Below are positions 24,001 through 36,660 of a stretch of DNA of 64,000 bases, piece by piece. The stretch is taken from NCBI GenBank assembly GCA_022702705.1, contig CM040424.1, positions 79,239,452 to 79,303,451 of the forward strand, given 5' to 3'. How positions within the stretch are numbered: position 1 is the first letter of the stretch; each line of letters opens with the position of its first letter. The position numbers were made by a program, and so were the translations under genes. This stretch comes from Papilionanthe hookeriana x Papilionanthe teres. Its lineage: Eukaryota; Streptophyta; Magnoliopsida; Asparagales; Orchidaceae. Below the pieces are notes generated by a model that made no database searches, was not told where the DNA came from, and saw only the letters and a program-made list of their open reading frames with translations.

Positions 24001-24600
24001 CCTCGCCTTGCGTAAATATCCAAACAAAACTACGCTACTTCTCTCTTTCACATCATAGTAGAAAATTATCCGAAAAAAAAATTGCAGAGAAAGCCTGATG
24101 AGATCTTCCCGAAGAAGTCGAAGAGTAGAGTGAAGAGGAAGGAGATACGGGGGCAGTAAATACGGTGGACTGTTTCTCGCTGGCGAGGATGAGAAAGCGG
24201 ACTTCTTTTGTCCTATTTTCTTCTTGGGGTTCGATCCCCCTTCAGCTCTCCAGCCTTATAATTCAATTCCTGTATCTCACCTCACTACTCCTCATTCCGC
24301 TTTTACCCTCGCTCTCCGGGGCACGGTTTCGATTTTATTGAATTAGCAGTGTGGGTAATTACGAACTTTAACACTAATGCAGTGCAGTAACGCCACGTGT
24401 CCAAAACGTCAATGGTGGAGGCGGCGGAGTCCTGGGTGCGTTTCGAGTTGAAAAACGGGCCTTCAAAGTCAAACCCTGGTCGATCGTTTCCACGAAGAAA
24501 AATCTGGATCTACAGATCAGACGGTTCGGGTTTGTCTGATCCTACTCCCTTCCTTCAAAGAAAAAGATCTGACGGTCAAAATTGGAGTACGGTAAAGTAT
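24001..24600 (-). promoter_or_regulatory. Promoter and 5' UTR region of the HD-ZIP IV gene
   Basis: Sequence upstream of the ATG at 24000, read on the minus strand. A pyrimidine-rich leader (CTTCCTCTTCACTCTACTCTTCG) lies about 110-140 bp upstream of the ATG. A TATA-like AATTATAAGG is at about 24255-24264, which would put transcription start near 24225. A short upstream ATG (ATGATGTGA) occurs in the putative 5' UTR. No perfect L1 box (TAAATGYA) was found. Confidence 0.45.
24394..24399. promoter_or_regulatory. G-box (CACGTG)
   Basis: GCCACGTGTCC about 395 bp upstream of the HD-ZIP IV start codon. This is the core bound by plant bZIP and bHLH factors and, with the flanking GTCC, resembles an ABA-response element. 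Its position within a likely promoter is the only support for function. Confidence 0.5.
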
Positions 24601-25765
24601 ACGTTATTGTCAACGAAAAAGTGGTCAACTGGCGAGGAAATATTATTAAATCTTTTTATTTTAATAAGCACTTTAATTAATTAATATATATCTGGATTTA
24701 ATTAATAGTTTAATCTAGTTTTACTATTTGAAGGCCGACTGGATTAAGGAGGAGGAAATTAATAGTTATTATTATTAATAACAACTTTTAGTTTATAAGA
24801 TAGAAATCATTTGTCGAATTAATTTTTGAGCGCCATTTTTAATTGCAATCAAAAGATTATATGTACTGTCGCATTTATTTCGCAAAAGCAAACCAAATAA
24901 AAAGTAAATATGTAAACTATTTTTAACTTTATTTCTTTGGCACAAATTGCTTCGTAAAATATTCATATGCTTAGTTAATTGAATAAAATTATACAAATAA
25001 ATATAAATATGATGTGCTTTAGAAAATTTGTGGCGGTGGACTCATGGATTGTTGTATTAACATTGCACGAGAATTTAACACACACAGGTAAAAAAAAAAC
25101 AGTAATGATACTAAAAATTTTTCCGTGGAAAAACCGTAAAGGGAAAAAACCACGAGTTTTGGCCTTAGTTTGTAGAGAACCCTTATCCCATAAACGTGAA
25201 AGAGTAATTAGGTTTTCTGAGTTGCAATGTCGACTGGAGGCTTCGAGTTGGTAGTGGTCGACGGTGATTGGTGGAGATCGACGACGATCAGTGGTGGTCG
25301 ATGAAGGTCGATGGTGGTTGACGACTACTATAGTGCTCGACGACAGTCGGCAGTGGTTGACGGCGGCCAGCGGCGATTGACGGTGACAGAAGTGGTGTTG
25401 GATTTCAGCTCCTTAAAGTTTTAAGTTCTCTCGCAATCTTCAAGCCTCACCCTCATGAGAGTGATGGAGCTCGATTTATAGTGTTATATGTGCAGTTAAT
25501 GCAAGAACATAAACCACTTTGAGCGGACGGTCTGGAGAGATTCATTCAATCAGACCACTTTGAGTGGAGGGTGCTAGATGTGGTTGTTGCGCTTAGTGAT
25601 TGTATGTGCTAGTTGTGGTTGTGGGTGTTTGTGGTGGCTCTTAGGTGTGTGTGTGTGATGGTTGTAGTGGGTTGTTGGGATTTGTGGTTGTGTCTCATCT
25701 CTGGTTGTGCTGAAATATTATTATTTTTCTTTTTTTTCCTTTTATTTAATTAATATCTTGCACTA
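24601..25765. other. Intergenic DNA with a GGTCGA-rich degenerate repeat
   Basis: AT-rich to 25230. Then 25245-25395 is an imperfect short-period run of GGTCGACGGTGG-like units, and 25560-25690 is GTGGTTG-rich. No gene is recognised. The GGTGG-rich sequence resembles the low-complexity patch at 2390-2480. Confidence 0.4.
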
Positions 25766-25930
25766 TTAACGTTACATCGGGCACATAGCTACGGGAGACT
25801 ATTCTATAGGTACCTACAGACATCAAGGAGAAGTGTGACTTCTTCAGGTGGGCAGAAAGTCTGACAAATTCCACTGTTGTTAGTGATCGAGGTTTGATGG
25901 TATCCCTGGAGGACGACGTTACTCGTGACA
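25766..25930 (+). pseudogene. Fragment of a GRF-type zinc-finger coding sequence
   Basis: A short translation reads SYGRLFY, then after a frame change PTDIKEKCDFFRWAE. That resembles the GRF zinc finger (pattern GRRFY, then C-x-FF-x-W), a domain common in plant transposon-linked and hypothetical proteins. Only the second half of the finger remains, with a stop in the continuing frame and no surrounding gene. This is a recognition by eye; the segment could be chance. Confidence 0.35.
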
Positions 25931-26267
25931 AGCTTTGTTTGCATTTTAAAGTTAATATTATCGTATTTTTTAATTATAATTTTAATTTGTTTTTCTTTTT
26001 TGTAGGAATCTTGATACTCATCTTAAGTGAGGTGTATATCTTTTTTTATGTTGTTAAGAAGTGGTTTTTTGCTTCTAAACTGTCAAATATATATCAATGA
26101 TATTTCTCTTGCAACAACACTACTACACAAGGGCAGAATGGTCATTTATCTAAAAATAGTCGTATATTAGTTGTTTTTCAAACGCATAAACCAAACAGTT
26201 TTCCAACTTATCTGAACTAGCTGCTTATCAGCAGCTTATCTAGATCAGCTACTTATCAGCAGATTAT

Positions 26268-27907
26268 TGATAAGTAATGCGGGCTTTTAATATTGCAAAA
26301 ACTTATGAACTCAATTTTATATATATTTATAATGATTTTGTAAAGTCCAAACATTCAACGCAAGTATATGTATTTTATCAAGTAATACAAGGCTTTAATG
26401 GATTCCTGGTTATCTATCCCACACGATTCTTACAATAGATAACGTAATACTGAAATCCAATACTCAAATTACAATTAAAGTTTAATTTTTACTTCTACTA
26501 ACAAGATGTAAAAAACAGTAACAATTAAGCATACTACAATTACTTCTAATATCTTTAAAACAGAATTAACTAACACACACACACTAAGCTATGTATTTGA
26601 AATGTTTTGATATATAAGAAAAGTATCTTTCCTCTTGCAACGAGTATATGATGTGTGAATGATATAGAATGATTATTTATTGTATTGTGTCGAATAGGAG
26701 CATAAATGTTTCTTTACCCTCAAAAGAGTATCCCCTCTTCTAAGCATGAAAAAAACATTGACATATTCTAAGTTCAGTCACTAAATCTAAGGCTAGGCTA
26801 GGAGGATACCGGCTGTCACTACGAAGCTCCCACTCACCCTTCACTTGAAAGCTAACCTTCGAGTTTAGTTACTAATCTTAGGACCAAATCGGGGATCTCG
26901 ACCGTCACCCCGAAACCTCCGATTCAAGTCCATCAAAACACATTTCCCTATTTATTTGCACTCAATTCCCATGAACTACTCAATTCGTCCAGGGACATTG
27001 AATGGATTCTTCATTATTGTTGTAGGACACTAAATCTTTTCAGAGTTAATGTTCAACAACAAATTTTAACAATTCAATTAGCCAGATCGAAAAGTAAATT
27101 AAGTTTGAAATGAAAAGTCATCACAATTTCTTCAATACTTTAAAAGCACTTTAAATCCACATCATCACATCATCACATCTCTATGCAAGAAGAAAGACAA
27201 AGGAGACTACTCAGAATTCATAGAGAAAACACAATAAAACATGGATTTTATATATAAAAGAAAAGTCATACAAACCACAAAAGAAAATACAACTTATCTC
27301 TTTCTCTTCCCCAATGCAAATCCCTTGAAGTTCCTTTGAATCCTTTTCTCTCTTCTTTGCAACACTCAACTCCCTCTTTAGAATGGAAAGAACGAAGCAA
27401 TCTCTCACTTTACTCCTCCTTCACTCCTTAGAGAAGAATCCCTTTGAAATTCTCACTTCTACACTTTTCTCTTCTAAACCCTAACACTCAACACACACAC
27501 TCCCTCTCTAAAACTCTCCTAGAACCTCACTAAAATCTCCACTTTTCGTCCAAAAACAGTTATTTATAAGTTAGAAACGAAATCCCAAGAATTTCCTTAA
27601 GCATCCCTTGAAAAAGTCGCCAAAACTCTTCAAATTTGAATTGCACCGACATTGAGCGCCGACGACGCTCTATCGTCCGAATATTTTCTGGGCTCTCGAG
27701 AAAATGGCGTCGGCGGCGCCAGAAGCTGTTTTCCTCAATTTTGCTCCTTTTCGCTCTGAATTTGTTCCTTTTCGCTTCTTTTCGCTCCAATCACCTAAAA
27801 TCATCATACCTCCAACAAATCATGAAAAATACCTTTCTTTAAAGTGCAATATCACAAAAAATGAGTAAATTTATATAGCAAAAATAGTATATATTTTTGG
27901 TGCATCA
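26268..27907 (-). mobile_element. Athila-like solo LTR
   Basis: About 1.64 kb. Read on the minus strand it starts TGATGCACCAAAAATAT, then a TTGCACTTTAAAG block also found in the LTR at 61037. It continues through a GCGAAAAGGAGC-rich stretch and a GCGCCGCCGACGCC motif, and ends near CATTACTTATCA. This follows the layout of Athila-type LTRs. No internal region or second LTR is attached, so it is a solo LTR. The left end is uncertain: TGATAAG at 26268 gives canonical TG...CA ends but no duplication, whereas starting at 26275 gives a perfect 5-bp duplication ATAAG (26270-26274, 27908-27912). A (CA)n-rich patch and a TATA-like ATATATAAAATCC (near 27247) lie inside. Confidence 0.65.
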
Positions 27908-27998
27908 ATAAGCTGCAACTGCCCCAAACAGACCCTAAATCATTCAATTGAATTGGCTTGTGAAATGTGTACATGAGTTGAATAGAATTGGAAAGGGG
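27908..27998. other. Right part of an older MITE-like element split by the solo LTR
   Basis: ATAAGCTGCAACTGCCCCAAACAGACCCTAAAT continues the pattern at 26170-26267 (CAGCTTATC, GCTTATCAGCAG). Both resemble the GTTTGG-ended MITE family seen at 21722. The solo LTR seems to have inserted into such an element. Its left terminus was not found. Confidence 0.4.
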
Positions 27999-30354
27999 TG
28001 TTGACCTCATTTTTGATGAGGTCTTCTCTTCTTCTTTTAGTGCTTAGGATCTAGCCTTAGGCTTTTCCTTTGACTATCTTAGAGGACTAGAATTGGGACC
28101 CACCACCTAGAATTTCAAACCACTTCTTAACTCCCTGCAAACTCCACAAACTCGACTGTAGACCCCTAATCACCTAGAGGGTTGAAATCAAGTGTGGAAG
28201 TTTAAAGGATGAGTTCCTATAGACTCTTCGGCCTAGGATCGCCCCGGGCGGCCCTGGTCCGGTGAGGGGCCGACTTACACACACACTACACTCATACACT
28301 ACACTTCCATACACCTCCTAAAACCACACCTATACCTAACTCGACCTCCCGACTCATGTAAGTGATTCACATGGATGGTCCTTAACCCCTAAGCCCTTGG
28401 CTAAGAGGGTTAGGAACAACATAGTGAATGCCTCAAATGAGTCCCTTCATGGCTCATGTGAGCTTGATATGGCTTCATGGCTCAACCAAAATGATTTTAT
28501 TCCACTTATATTCACCCAATCTTCAATTTTCCAAATTTTCAATTTTTCAAATTTTCAATTTTTGACCCCCGGGACCCTACACCCGCCAACCTACCCAAAG
28601 CCCTGAATAGCCCAAATTTCTCAAAAAAAATTCCAAATCACCCAAAATTCTCCAAAATAATTCCCAAACATTTCCACATCACTCAAACTGATCATCCATA
28701 ACCAAAAATACCAAAAATTCCAAAAATACCCCCCAATACCCTCCAAATACCCAAAATACCCCTCTTAGCCAAAAATCCAAAAATTCAGAAAATTCCCAGA
28801 AAATTCCAGAAAATCCCAAATATTCCCAATTTCATTTTGTTCAACTACACCATGGGCCAATTTTGTCAATTTACCCCACTTTTATCAAAACCCCCAATTT
28901 GACCCATTTTAACCCAATGTGAACCCAATGTCAAACCTAACCTACCCAATTGACCCAAATTCTGGTCCAATTCAATTTTAAACTTCAATTCAACATCCCC
29001 AACACCAATCTAGACCAAATCCAAGCCCAATTTGATTGGCATTTGGATCCAATTTCACTTTGGGCCTTAAAGCCCAATTTGGACCCATGACCCAAACTCA
29101 CCCAATTCAACTCTAATTGACCCCAAATCTTTTCTAAACCTTCCTCAACATCCCCATAAACAAAACACTAACATGATTTGCCCAAGATTTTGATCCAAAC
29201 CCCACTCAAATTCAACCCAAAATCAAAAAGCCCATTTTTAACCTAAACCCAAACCTAACCCAAATGAGCCCAAATCCCAAAATCAAAACCTAACCAAAGC
29301 CAAAACCTCTTTGAAACACTCCCATAAATATTTCCCAACATTAATTTTACATCAATTTCAACTCTAACCCAACTTTGGCCCACCTTAGCCTCTTTACCAA
29401 AAAGGCCCATGTCCAACCCAATTCAAACCCAAATCACCTCAAATTTGTTTCAAATCACTCATGACACATCCATAAGCTAAACCCAACAATTATTTGGCCC
29501 AAGCCTTTACCAAAATTTCATCCCAAAATCCATTTTAAAATTCAAAAGCCCACTTCCCTAAACCTTCCTAAAAGCCCATTTCCACCAAATACAAAAGCCC
29601 AAAATTGGCCCTAAAGCCCATATGACATTTCCATTTGCCATCCATTTAATCAAAGCCATTCCCTAAGTTATGATTCCATCATCAAACAATTCCAAATCAA
29701 GCCCCATACAAATTCACATCAAAATATCAAAATTTTTCTTAAATCCATTTACATGAAATCGACTTCGACTTTTCCCAAGCCAAAGGTGAGCCATGAAGCC
29801 ATGCATGAGCCACATGGAAGCCATGAGAGCTTCTTTACATGTCACCATACCATATTGGGTAGGAAGGAGGGCCCCTTTCCTTAATCCCTAAAGCTCATTA
29901 GCCTTAATCATGATTCACCTAAACCTAAATTTAATCCAAATATATTTGGATGGAGACTTCTCCATGCCAAACCAAATCGATCCCTTTGATCCCCCACAAG
30001 ACCTAAAGCCACCTCAAGGGTGCACCAAGCCCAAATGGGTGAGTCGACCCATTTAGACCCAAAACTAGCCATGCCCCATTCTACTTTGGATCAAAGCCTT
30101 TACACTTGGCATTTGCCAATCGCTTGCACAAACACCCAACCCCGACCCACCCGACCCCGAGGGTGACCCTCGCTCGCCGCCGCCCACCCCAGCCGCCGGA
30201 AAACTCCATGGCCGAGAGGTCCAAGTCAATCCAAGCTTGGAATTCTCACCCGCCGAGCCGCCCCATGCCCAATGGCCATTGCAACTGTTCTTCACTTGCC
30301 ATGAGCAGCTCGATCCCGACCCTCAACTCCCCCGGAGGCCCTCCAGCCCTCGCC

Positions 30355-30362
30355 TATTTAAA
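30355..30362 (+). promoter_or_regulatory. TATA-box candidate 1 in the 5' LTR
   Basis: TATTTAAA in GC-rich surroundings (GCCTATTTAAACTCCCC), kept at 50668-50675 in the 3' LTR. If used, transcription would start near 30390 and leave a leader of about 5 kb before the LTR end. Confidence 0.4.
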
Positions 30363-32949
30363 CTCCCCACCTCACGGCCATGAGGAAGAGCCGAAACAAA
30401 CCTTAAGGAAACTCCGCCAAAATTGTTCCAGACTACTCCCCATACACATGAGCACTTGATCCCCACCGAAATCCCCCGCCATTTCCTCTCTCGCGAGCTC
30501 AATTTCGCAGTCGAAATCCAAGCCCAAAACCAGGACACTTCTCCACAAAGGATCAATCCTCAAATTGATTGGTCTTACACCTTCACCGTACCAAGAGAAG
30601 GTGTCCACCAAAGAAAGCCCCATCTCCAGAGCCACCCAGCTTGTTCCGGACTCCAAAGGTTGTGATCAGCCTTGGTGGAAATCACACCTAGGCAATTCAC
30701 CACATCCCCAGGCTTCATCCCTAGCCTCCTGCAGCTCCAACGAACGTGCCGAGCATCTCTGATCGAGGCTTCACCTCTCAGAGCAAAGGTATGAACTAAT
30801 TCTTCATCCCGAGCCTCTGGAGATTCTCCATTTCAAATGCTTTAATTTCAATGCATGATAACCGTATAGATGTGTTCGTCTCTTCAAGACGAATCCATAG
30901 AGCATAAGATCATGAAAATCCATTGAGTATCGAGTGAGATATTAGGGATTTAGTGTGAACGGCTCTCGGGTGAGGACACTTGGGGACGATGAACGGATGC
31001 CGTCCATTTAATACACATGCGGACGGACGCGCCGGATCGCGTCGGATCGAAGACGGAGCGATACAGCGGGTCCCGGAGCGCCGACGCGGATGGCGGCGTC
31101 GAATGAGATCGCGACGCGTGTGCCTTCGGAGATGTTAAGGATGACGCGGCGCCGCGTGGATAAGTAGAAAATTAGGGGTATTTTCTATTTATTTAATTCC
31201 CTAAACTTCAAAAATTCATAACTTTGTGTAGGAAAATCATAAAAATAAAATAAAATACCCTCTTGCTCAGCTGAACGTGAGGAGAATAATGCGAAAAGAA
31301 ATCATTTAATTTCATCAAGTATTTTATTTTTTATAATTTATTTACTCTCTGCATACATTTAATTCTCCATGCATGTATACAATTCACCATGGCATGAGAC
31401 CATAGGGCTTTTGAAGCCTCCGAATTTGGGAACATTCCCTGAATTTTCCAAAGTCGAGGCCATCCCTATGAAGAGTTATTGATTTTTCAAATTCATGTCA
31501 CTGTTTTGAGTATTTTAATTCCAATAAATAGCATGTTGTGAAATAAATTCTAGGAAAATTTGGTGATGTTCCTTATGACAAGAGAACCCTAGGAAAAATA
31601 AGTTTTGAGTTAGTTCATTTTAGACAACCCTAATTGGCTTAAACACTCAAAATAGGTCTCTAATTAATTAGAGTTAACCATAGATCAAATTGACTTGAAA
31701 TCAATTCTCCACTGACCTTTAGGATCAGAGGAACCCACCATAAAAGTTTGAAGTCAATTGGACTTGGTTAGCCCTATTAATTGGGTCGATTAAGCCATTT
31801 AGTCATTTTAAACTTTAAAAATTCATAACTTTCAAAATACTTTTCAAAAATTCACCAAATTGGTTTTAGAGCCTCTCTGATATCAGGGGAATTTAAGAAA
31901 ATTAAAATTTCAATTTTCTAAAAAAGTTGATTTTTAATATTATTTTAATATTTTTAATAATTAAAAAATAATAAAAATCACAAAAATAATAAAATTCACC
32001 AAAATGTCACATTTTGAATTTTAATCACTTAGGAACAAACCCCATATTTTTCTTAGGCCTATTTGGTGAGATATTAATTTTTAAAGCCCTAGGGTAATTT
32101 TAAAATTAAAAAAATGTATTTTCTAGCATTTTCACTAAAATAATTGTAATAAATCATACAGAAATCAAAAAATTGCAAAATTTGCTTCTCTGGTTTCCTT
32201 GATATCAGAGAGATTTTTGAAAAACATAAAATTCATTTTTCAACATTTATTTTATTTTTTAAATTAATTAATACTCCAGAACTTAAAATAATTCTAATAA
32301 ATAAAATATAATTCAAAAAATCACAAAATTTGGTCCAAGTGGTCCTCTGGTCATTAGGAATGTCCCATAATTTTCCTAAGGACAGAAACTTTTCCTTGGT
32401 CATGTTATTAAATTTTCCTTGGAAATCTCTATTTTCTACCAAAAATAATTATATAAATAAATTAAATACAGAAAAATCACATTTTCTCCTCTCATGTCTT
32501 TATTAACATATGAGTGAAGTCACATAAAAATTTCAAGTTCATTTGATCTCAATTTAGTGAGTTATGAAATTATTAGGCTTGAAGGGCAAAATGGTAATTA
32601 AAATCTTAACCCTTTAATTAAAACTTTAGGTTTAATAAAAAATTAACAAGTAAAATATCTGATCCTAATCTGATTTGGATGATTGAAATTTAAATAATTG
32701 AAGGGTAGAAACCCATTAAGCAATTTAAAATGATTAAACTTTAATTAAATAATTGATTAAATTTGGAAGAATAATAAAATTGGAATTATTAAAATAGGGA
32801 TATTATTAGGAAGAGATTCATTCTTTAATTTAAAAATCCCTAAATTAATCATTTCATTAATGTTTAATTCCTAATTAAAATGATAATTCAAATTTAAAAC
32901 ATTGAAAGACTTAATCATTAAACTAAAATTAAATAATCGAACTCTTTAA

Positions 32950-33290
32950 TTAAAATTAAAATGAATAAAATTAAATTAAATTAAATTAAAAATTAAATTA
33001 AATTAAATTAAATCAAATTAAAAATTAAATTAAAAATTAAATCAAATTAAAAATTAAATTAAAAAAAATTAAATTAAATTAAGAATTAAATTAAATAAAA
33101 TTAAATTGAAAAATTAAATTAAATTAAATAAAATTAAATTAAATCAAATTAAATTAAATCAAATTAAATTAAAAATTAAACTAAATCAAATTAATTTAAT
33201 GAAACATCAAACCAAACTAAATTGAATTAAATTAAATCAAATTAAAAATTAAATTAAAAAAAAATTTAAATTAAATTAAGTTGAATTAAA
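32950..33290. repeat. (AAATT)n low-complexity tract in the 5' LTR
   Basis: About 340 bp of AAATTAAATT words with occasional AAATC and AAAAATT variants. The matching tract in the 3' LTR is 53276-53600 and differs in several unit counts, as expected for slippage. Confidence 0.85.
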
Positions 33291-34671
33291 TAACATCACA
33301 TAAGACATAAAGAACTCAAAAATAAATCTAAAATGACTCGAACACTATTCCAAACTTAAATCATTAATTTGAACTTAAATTTGAATCACAAATCATTAAA
33401 TATCATTTCGCCTCTTAGAGCTTTTACTATCATAACTCCTAAATGGAGTATTAAATGAAATGTTACTTCACTTATAAGACATTCAAATGTCCTAGTTCAC
33501 TGAGCAAGTTAACAAAACTTGAAAACCTCGGACGATCGATTCATTTACATAATTAAATTCTCTTGGACTTAAAACAATCCTAGACATATTGAAAAGATGT
33601 TTAGGATTCTTCTTAAGCACTTCCTCAATATGATAGGATATTTATAAGAACAATTGAACTTAATTGTTCTTCGATGAAGAAAATCGTCTTCAAACCAAAA
33701 ACACAAGGAACCTGAGACGTCATAGAGATGACTAGCTATAGGATTAGGAATTTGGTAGAAAACCATAACCCTTACCTTAGCTTTACCTAGGAACTTGCTT
33801 AAATATTCTAACCGTGTTTTAAGTGCAACTTGGGATGACGGGAAGACCCTCCAGTACGCTTTTATTTTATTGCGATTTACTTTACTGGCAATTTATTTAA
33901 TCACATCGCACTTACTTTTCTTGCATGATAAACAACAGTTGCATGAAAACCTACACCTTTAGGACTGAAACCAAAACTGAAACCCATAACTAAATTAAAA
34001 GACACTACAAGATAAAATTCACCTCCACAACATTTCAAAATATAAGACAACTCAAAATTTAATCACAAACGTAACACGAAACTACAATTACAACTAAATT
34101 AAAACGTCTCATTGAATGATCGTGAATACCTCGGATGATGTAACCCACGTGTTGCTAACGGGATTTCCCACGGTCTAAATGAAAGTGCGGAACTCATTCA
34201 GTTGAGTTTAGCAAATTCATCTGGACTAAGTGAATTCGATGAAAATAACGGTGCCGGGATGACGGAACCGTGGGATCTTAATCGGTTCCGTTTAATCAAC
34301 TTTAAGATTCGTTTTAATTAAAATGTTAAAAACACATGGAAATTAAGACTTTTCTTAAACCAAACACTTCTCTCATCTCCCGATTTATGACTTCTAAAAC
34401 TAAACCTCTCGCAACAACAAGGAGCTCGGAGCATGGTGGGCAAGCACGGTCATCGTCGTCAAGAAAACTTGAACCTACTTCAGCAAAACTTTCCTAGAAT
34501 TAAACAACAAAGCCATAGGACTTCGAGGTAGTTTGCCTAGTGCAACATAAATCCTCAACTCTTCGTTAGGCATTTAAATTGCAAATTAAGCCCTAACCGG
34601 TCTTAGGACTCCGAGGTAGTCGTCCGATACGATATAAACCCTCACATCTTCGAGGCTATTTGTATGATTTT

Positions 34672-35178
34672 ATCATACGAATATAAGTCCTAATTAATTA
34701 AAATTGGCAGGATCAAAATACTAAATAAACATTAGGACCTTCCTAAATTCAAGCCAAACAATAGGATAGTCGGGAGATTATCGAAGTTCACTTCGAATCC
34801 ATAATTTCTCCTATTTTTCTTCCTTTGAATTCCCAAAATAAAATGTTCCAAACTTGATCCATTCCCTATCGAGATTCAAAAATTCAATTCTTCGAAAACT
34901 TAAACTTTAAATTCTCGAGAGCGTAATTATTGGTTATTATCGAGAGTTTTCTTAGGTGATTCCCGTCACCTAAGATGTAATTAACTATAGTGGGCTTGCC
35001 CTTATAGGGAATTTTAAAGAACCCGATGTAATATAAACCCCGTTTGATGTTTTCATATTAAGCTGTGGAATTTGTCGGCTTATAAAATTGGTTCGCGGAC
35101 CAAACGGATGTCACAAATCTTCTAGTTTATTTAACCGAGCCCCATCATCATAGCGATGTGTCTATCCTTGTGGATAGA
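34672..35178 (+). other. Cluster of four hairpins near the end of the 5' LTR
   Basis: Inverted repeats: GTATGAT/ATCATAC with a 3-base loop (34672-34688); TCGAAGT/ACTTCGA with a very short loop (34781-34796); CTTAGGTGA/TCACCTAAG with 9-bp perfect arms and a 6-base loop (34951-34974); TCTATCC/GGATAGA with a 4-base loop (35161-35178). All four recur in the 3' LTR (for example 55262-55285), and in the last one the loop changes while the arms are kept. A structural RNA role in the leader or 3' end is possible. Confidence 0.55.
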
Positions 35179-35215
35179 TACATGGTTTGTGATGCGGTGC
35201 TCGTTTATATAAACT

Positions 35216-35223
35216 ATTTGGGA
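35216..35223 (+). promoter_or_regulatory. TATA-box candidate 2 in the 5' LTR
   Basis: TATATAAA in CTCGTTTATATAAACTATT, kept in the 3' LTR near 55513. It lies only about 175 bp from the LTR end, which would give a short leader of ordinary size. Which of the two candidates is used cannot be told from sequence. Confidence 0.4.
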
Positions 35224-35401
35224 TGTGAGATCGGTTTGATTTCATATCTTAAAATTTTCAAATTTAAAATTATTTTCAAAATCAAATACTACTTTCTAAA
35301 TTATATCTATATTTAAATTAAATTAAAATTCGCCGACAACTTCTGTAGGCGACCCCTTTTAAAAAATAAAACACATAACCTAAAAATATGCCGACAACTT
35401 C

Positions 35402-35420
35402 TGGCGACTCCGCTGGGGAC
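35402..35420 (+). other. Primer-binding site, tRNA-Arg type
   Basis: TGGCGACTCCGCTGGGGAC begins five bases after the 5' LTR. It starts with TGG, the complement of the tRNA CCA end, and has the form described for Ogre/Tat elements, which are primed by tRNA-Arg. This supports both the LTR boundary and the lineage. Confidence 0.8.
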
Positions 35421-35829
35421 AATTCCTCTCTCCATTCTAATCAGACAATTCTGCTTTCAAAAATCGGTAGTGCATCCATGTCCCTTATGGATCAAACTAC
35501 CCTTCTTTCCGTTGGGATACTATGTTCATTTCTACCTCGAACAAGTATAACCAACATTCTCTCGGATTTAGGAGCCACTCGTTTAGACACCCCTAAACAG
35601 AGAGGTTCCGAGATCCTTTTACCTCATTTCCGAGGTGGGGTGGACCCCAATAAGTGTTAGTTTAGGAGTGATCCTTCGAGTCGAGAAGTCTTGCTTAAGA
35701 CTCTCTTTTCCTTTCCAACTCCGAATCGCATTCGTTACCTTCTCTACACCTTTCAACACTCCGTTCTAAATAAACAAACCCTCTAATAAGTGATTCTTTT
35801 AATAAGTGATTCCTTCTTATAAATACATG

Positions 35830-36660
35830 AACAAGAATGAGTTCGGACTCTTTTCAATTCCTTTCTTTTCGTCCTAAAGAAAAGAAGCATAGCTTCGGGA
35901 CCGACAACCATAATCTACCCCGCAAATGGAAGCCCCGAAACCGATTTTCTCTTTTACCAATGGATCGGACCTCGCCGTCTATAAGGATGAGCCGCCCGAC
36001 AATGGAATCATCCGATTTGGACAAGGATTTGAAAACACGAACGTCAAGATCACCGACGTCTCCTCTTTGCACCGATGAACAAGGTGTCCGAAGCCGAGGA
36101 GCCGTCGTCGAGTTCAACCTCAGGTCGACCCAAGAATTCCTCCTCTCGCAAAGGATCCCGACTAAGAGAAGTACCGATGTCCATAGAAGGACCGTTATCT
36201 CTACCCCCACCGGTCTAGTTGTTTCGCACCTACCCCGACTTTTGCCAAATCAAAGGGGAAAGAAATCCGTAATTATGATGGACTCGTTACCGTGGAGGGT
36301 ACAGCATCTTCTCGTAAGACCTTCGTTTTCGAAATCGGGTCCGAGCTTCAAAGATTCCGTCACCGACAAGGACCCAAAGAAGAAACGAAGTAGAAGGATC
36401 GCTAGAGAAGCCGTAGCCGCCGAAATTGCTTTCCTGCAGGAAATTCCGAACTCGCCGTAATATACACCGCGCTCGAATACATACCACTCTTGGGAGGAAG
36501 CAGTGTTTCATCCCCTCTCCGCCGCAGAAGATGAAGAAAACATTCGCAAGATTGTCGCCACATTACCACTGTACCCGCATATTATAACGATAGCCGCAAG
36601 AAAAGAACTAGAACTACGCCGTTTGCTCGACCGCAAACTTTGGCAGAAAAGTTAAGAAAG
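35830..36660 (+). pseudogene. ORF1-like region before gag, frame-broken
   Basis: Protein-like sequence is spread over more than one frame. One frame gives a segment with DNGIIRFGQGFENTNVKITD (about 36000) and one with GLVTVEGTASSRKTFVFEIG (about 36290). Another gives SAAEDEENIRKIVATLPLYP (about 36520), followed by ARKELELRRLLDRKLWQK. I recognise no domain. An extra ORF of unknown function ahead of gag is a defining trait of Ogre elements, and the position fits. The 207-codon open frame at 35837-36460 mixes frames and should not be taken as the protein. Confidence 0.5.

Larger units (their letters stand above)
27999..35396 (+). repeat. 5' LTR (7,398 bp) of the Tat/Ogre element
   Basis: Starts TGTTGACCTC and ends ATGCCGACA. 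Sections are: a C/A-rich low-complexity part with many CCCAAA words (about 28600-29700), a GC-rich part (about 30050-30790), a long AT-rich part with an (AAATT)n stretch, and a terminal part with several hairpins. Two core-promoter candidates occur: TATTTAAA at 30355-30362 and TATATAAA at 35216-35223. Open frames in the GC-rich part are not coding; they differ in frame between the two LTRs. Confidence 0.93.

Noticed and set aside
24860..24880. L1 box (TAAATGYA) in the HD-ZIP IV promoter
   Set aside because: The minus strand reads TAAATGCG, one base off the core, and lies far upstream.
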